From Chelatococcus reniformis (GTDB lineage: Bacteria > Pseudomonadota > Alphaproteobacteria > Rhizobiales > Beijerinckiaceae): a stretch of DNA of 64,000 bases. Both the position numbers and the translations under genes were made by a program. Shown here piece by piece: positions 63,963-64,000 of this stretch. The notes beneath the pieces are model-generated. The model saw nothing but the letters and a program-made list of their open reading frames with translations. It was not told the DNA's origin and ran no database searches. The DNA lies in NCBI RefSeq assembly GCF_014640075.1, contig NZ_BMGG01000002.1:1-64000 (forward strand). Direction: 5' to 3'. Position 1 is the stretch's first letter; the number at the start of each line of letters is the position of its first letter.

Positions 63963-64000
63963 CGTTCGCGCCGCTCGTCCAGGTGGCGCATCTGAGCAAG
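63959..64000 (+). CDS. Second ABC ATPase of the peptide importer, 5' end only
   Basis: Starts with ATG overlapping the fusion gene's stop (ATGA) and runs out of the window after 14 codons. The visible residues M-T-F-A-P-L-V-Q-V-A-H-L-S-K are the normal opening of a DppF/OppF-type ATPase (the L-V-x-V-x-x-L-x-K strand). Identity as the partner ATPase is inferred from position. Confidence 0.75.
   Translation, partial: MTFAPLVQVAHLSK

Overview
This 64 kb window comes from a high-GC alphaproteobacterial chromosome, most likely a member of Hyphomicrobiales (Rhizobiales). The evidence is the gene content (many LIV-type and peptide-type ABC importers, acyl-CoA ligases, a sugar-acid dehydratase, ATC hydrolase, a CBS-BON protein behind a perfect FNR/FixK-type box) and two copies of a palindromic intergenic repeat of a kind I associate with this order. 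Two tRNA genes are present, Pro(CGG) and Gln(TTG). No rRNA operon and no CRISPR array is visible.

Layout. 1-3.4 kb: the C-terminal end of an IS630-family transposase, an AT-rich tract, then a small phage-type lysis cassette (GH108 muramidase, a spanin-like protein that seems to join inner- and outer-membrane parts, and a membrane coiled-coil protein) with no other phage genes near it. 3.3-14 kb: small and solitary genes. These are a LuxR-type regulator with a degenerate receiver, a trypsin-fold protein not obviously annotatable by name, a low-affinity iron permease, an acyltransferase, a Nudix protein, tandem paralogous membrane-anchored proteins, a small secreted protein, a methyltransferase with a long Pro/Ala-rich tail, two tRNAs and two tiny membrane proteins. 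14-21.6 kb: a sugar-acid dehydratase, two 81-aa Cys-rich secreted paralogs, an ATC-hydrolase-like protein, a nitroreductase, an enoyl-CoA hydratase, a dienoyl-CoA-reductase-like SDR divergent from its TetR with paired operators, and a host-attachment-family protein. 21.7-26.7 kb: an HlyD / RbbA-type / ABC-2 permease export operon. 27-30.8 kb: a CBS-BON protein behind a TTGAT-N4-ATCAA box, a universal stress protein, an MgtC/DUF4010 pseudogene with an internal deletion, and a second Nudix protein.

30.9-53 kb is the metabolic core. It holds four acyl-CoA ligases (two of them a 516-aa tandem duplication), three LIV-type periplasmic binding proteins, an AraC regulator divergent from a thiolase/CoA-ligase pair, and a ten-gene minus-strand operon (TetR, biotin carboxylase, separate biotin carrier, carboxyltransferase, LivG, long-chain acyl-CoA ligase, LivH, LivM, binding protein, LivF) whose members mostly overlap or sit within about 10 nt. 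The gene order suggests that import, CoA activation and carboxylation of an unknown, probably branched or aromatic, carboxylic acid are made as one unit. This is the best candidate for an undescribed system in the window. 53.4-64 kb: an AraC regulator, a SnoaL-like protein, a fused HyuA-HyuB hydantoinase/oxoprolinase, and a divergent peptide-type ABC importer. In the importer the second permease is fused to an ATPase domain whose Q-loop and H-loop residues are both substituted; the partner ATPase gene starts at the right edge.

Limits: everything is read by eye from sequence. Family names rest on recognised motifs and gene context; substrates are inferred and untested.
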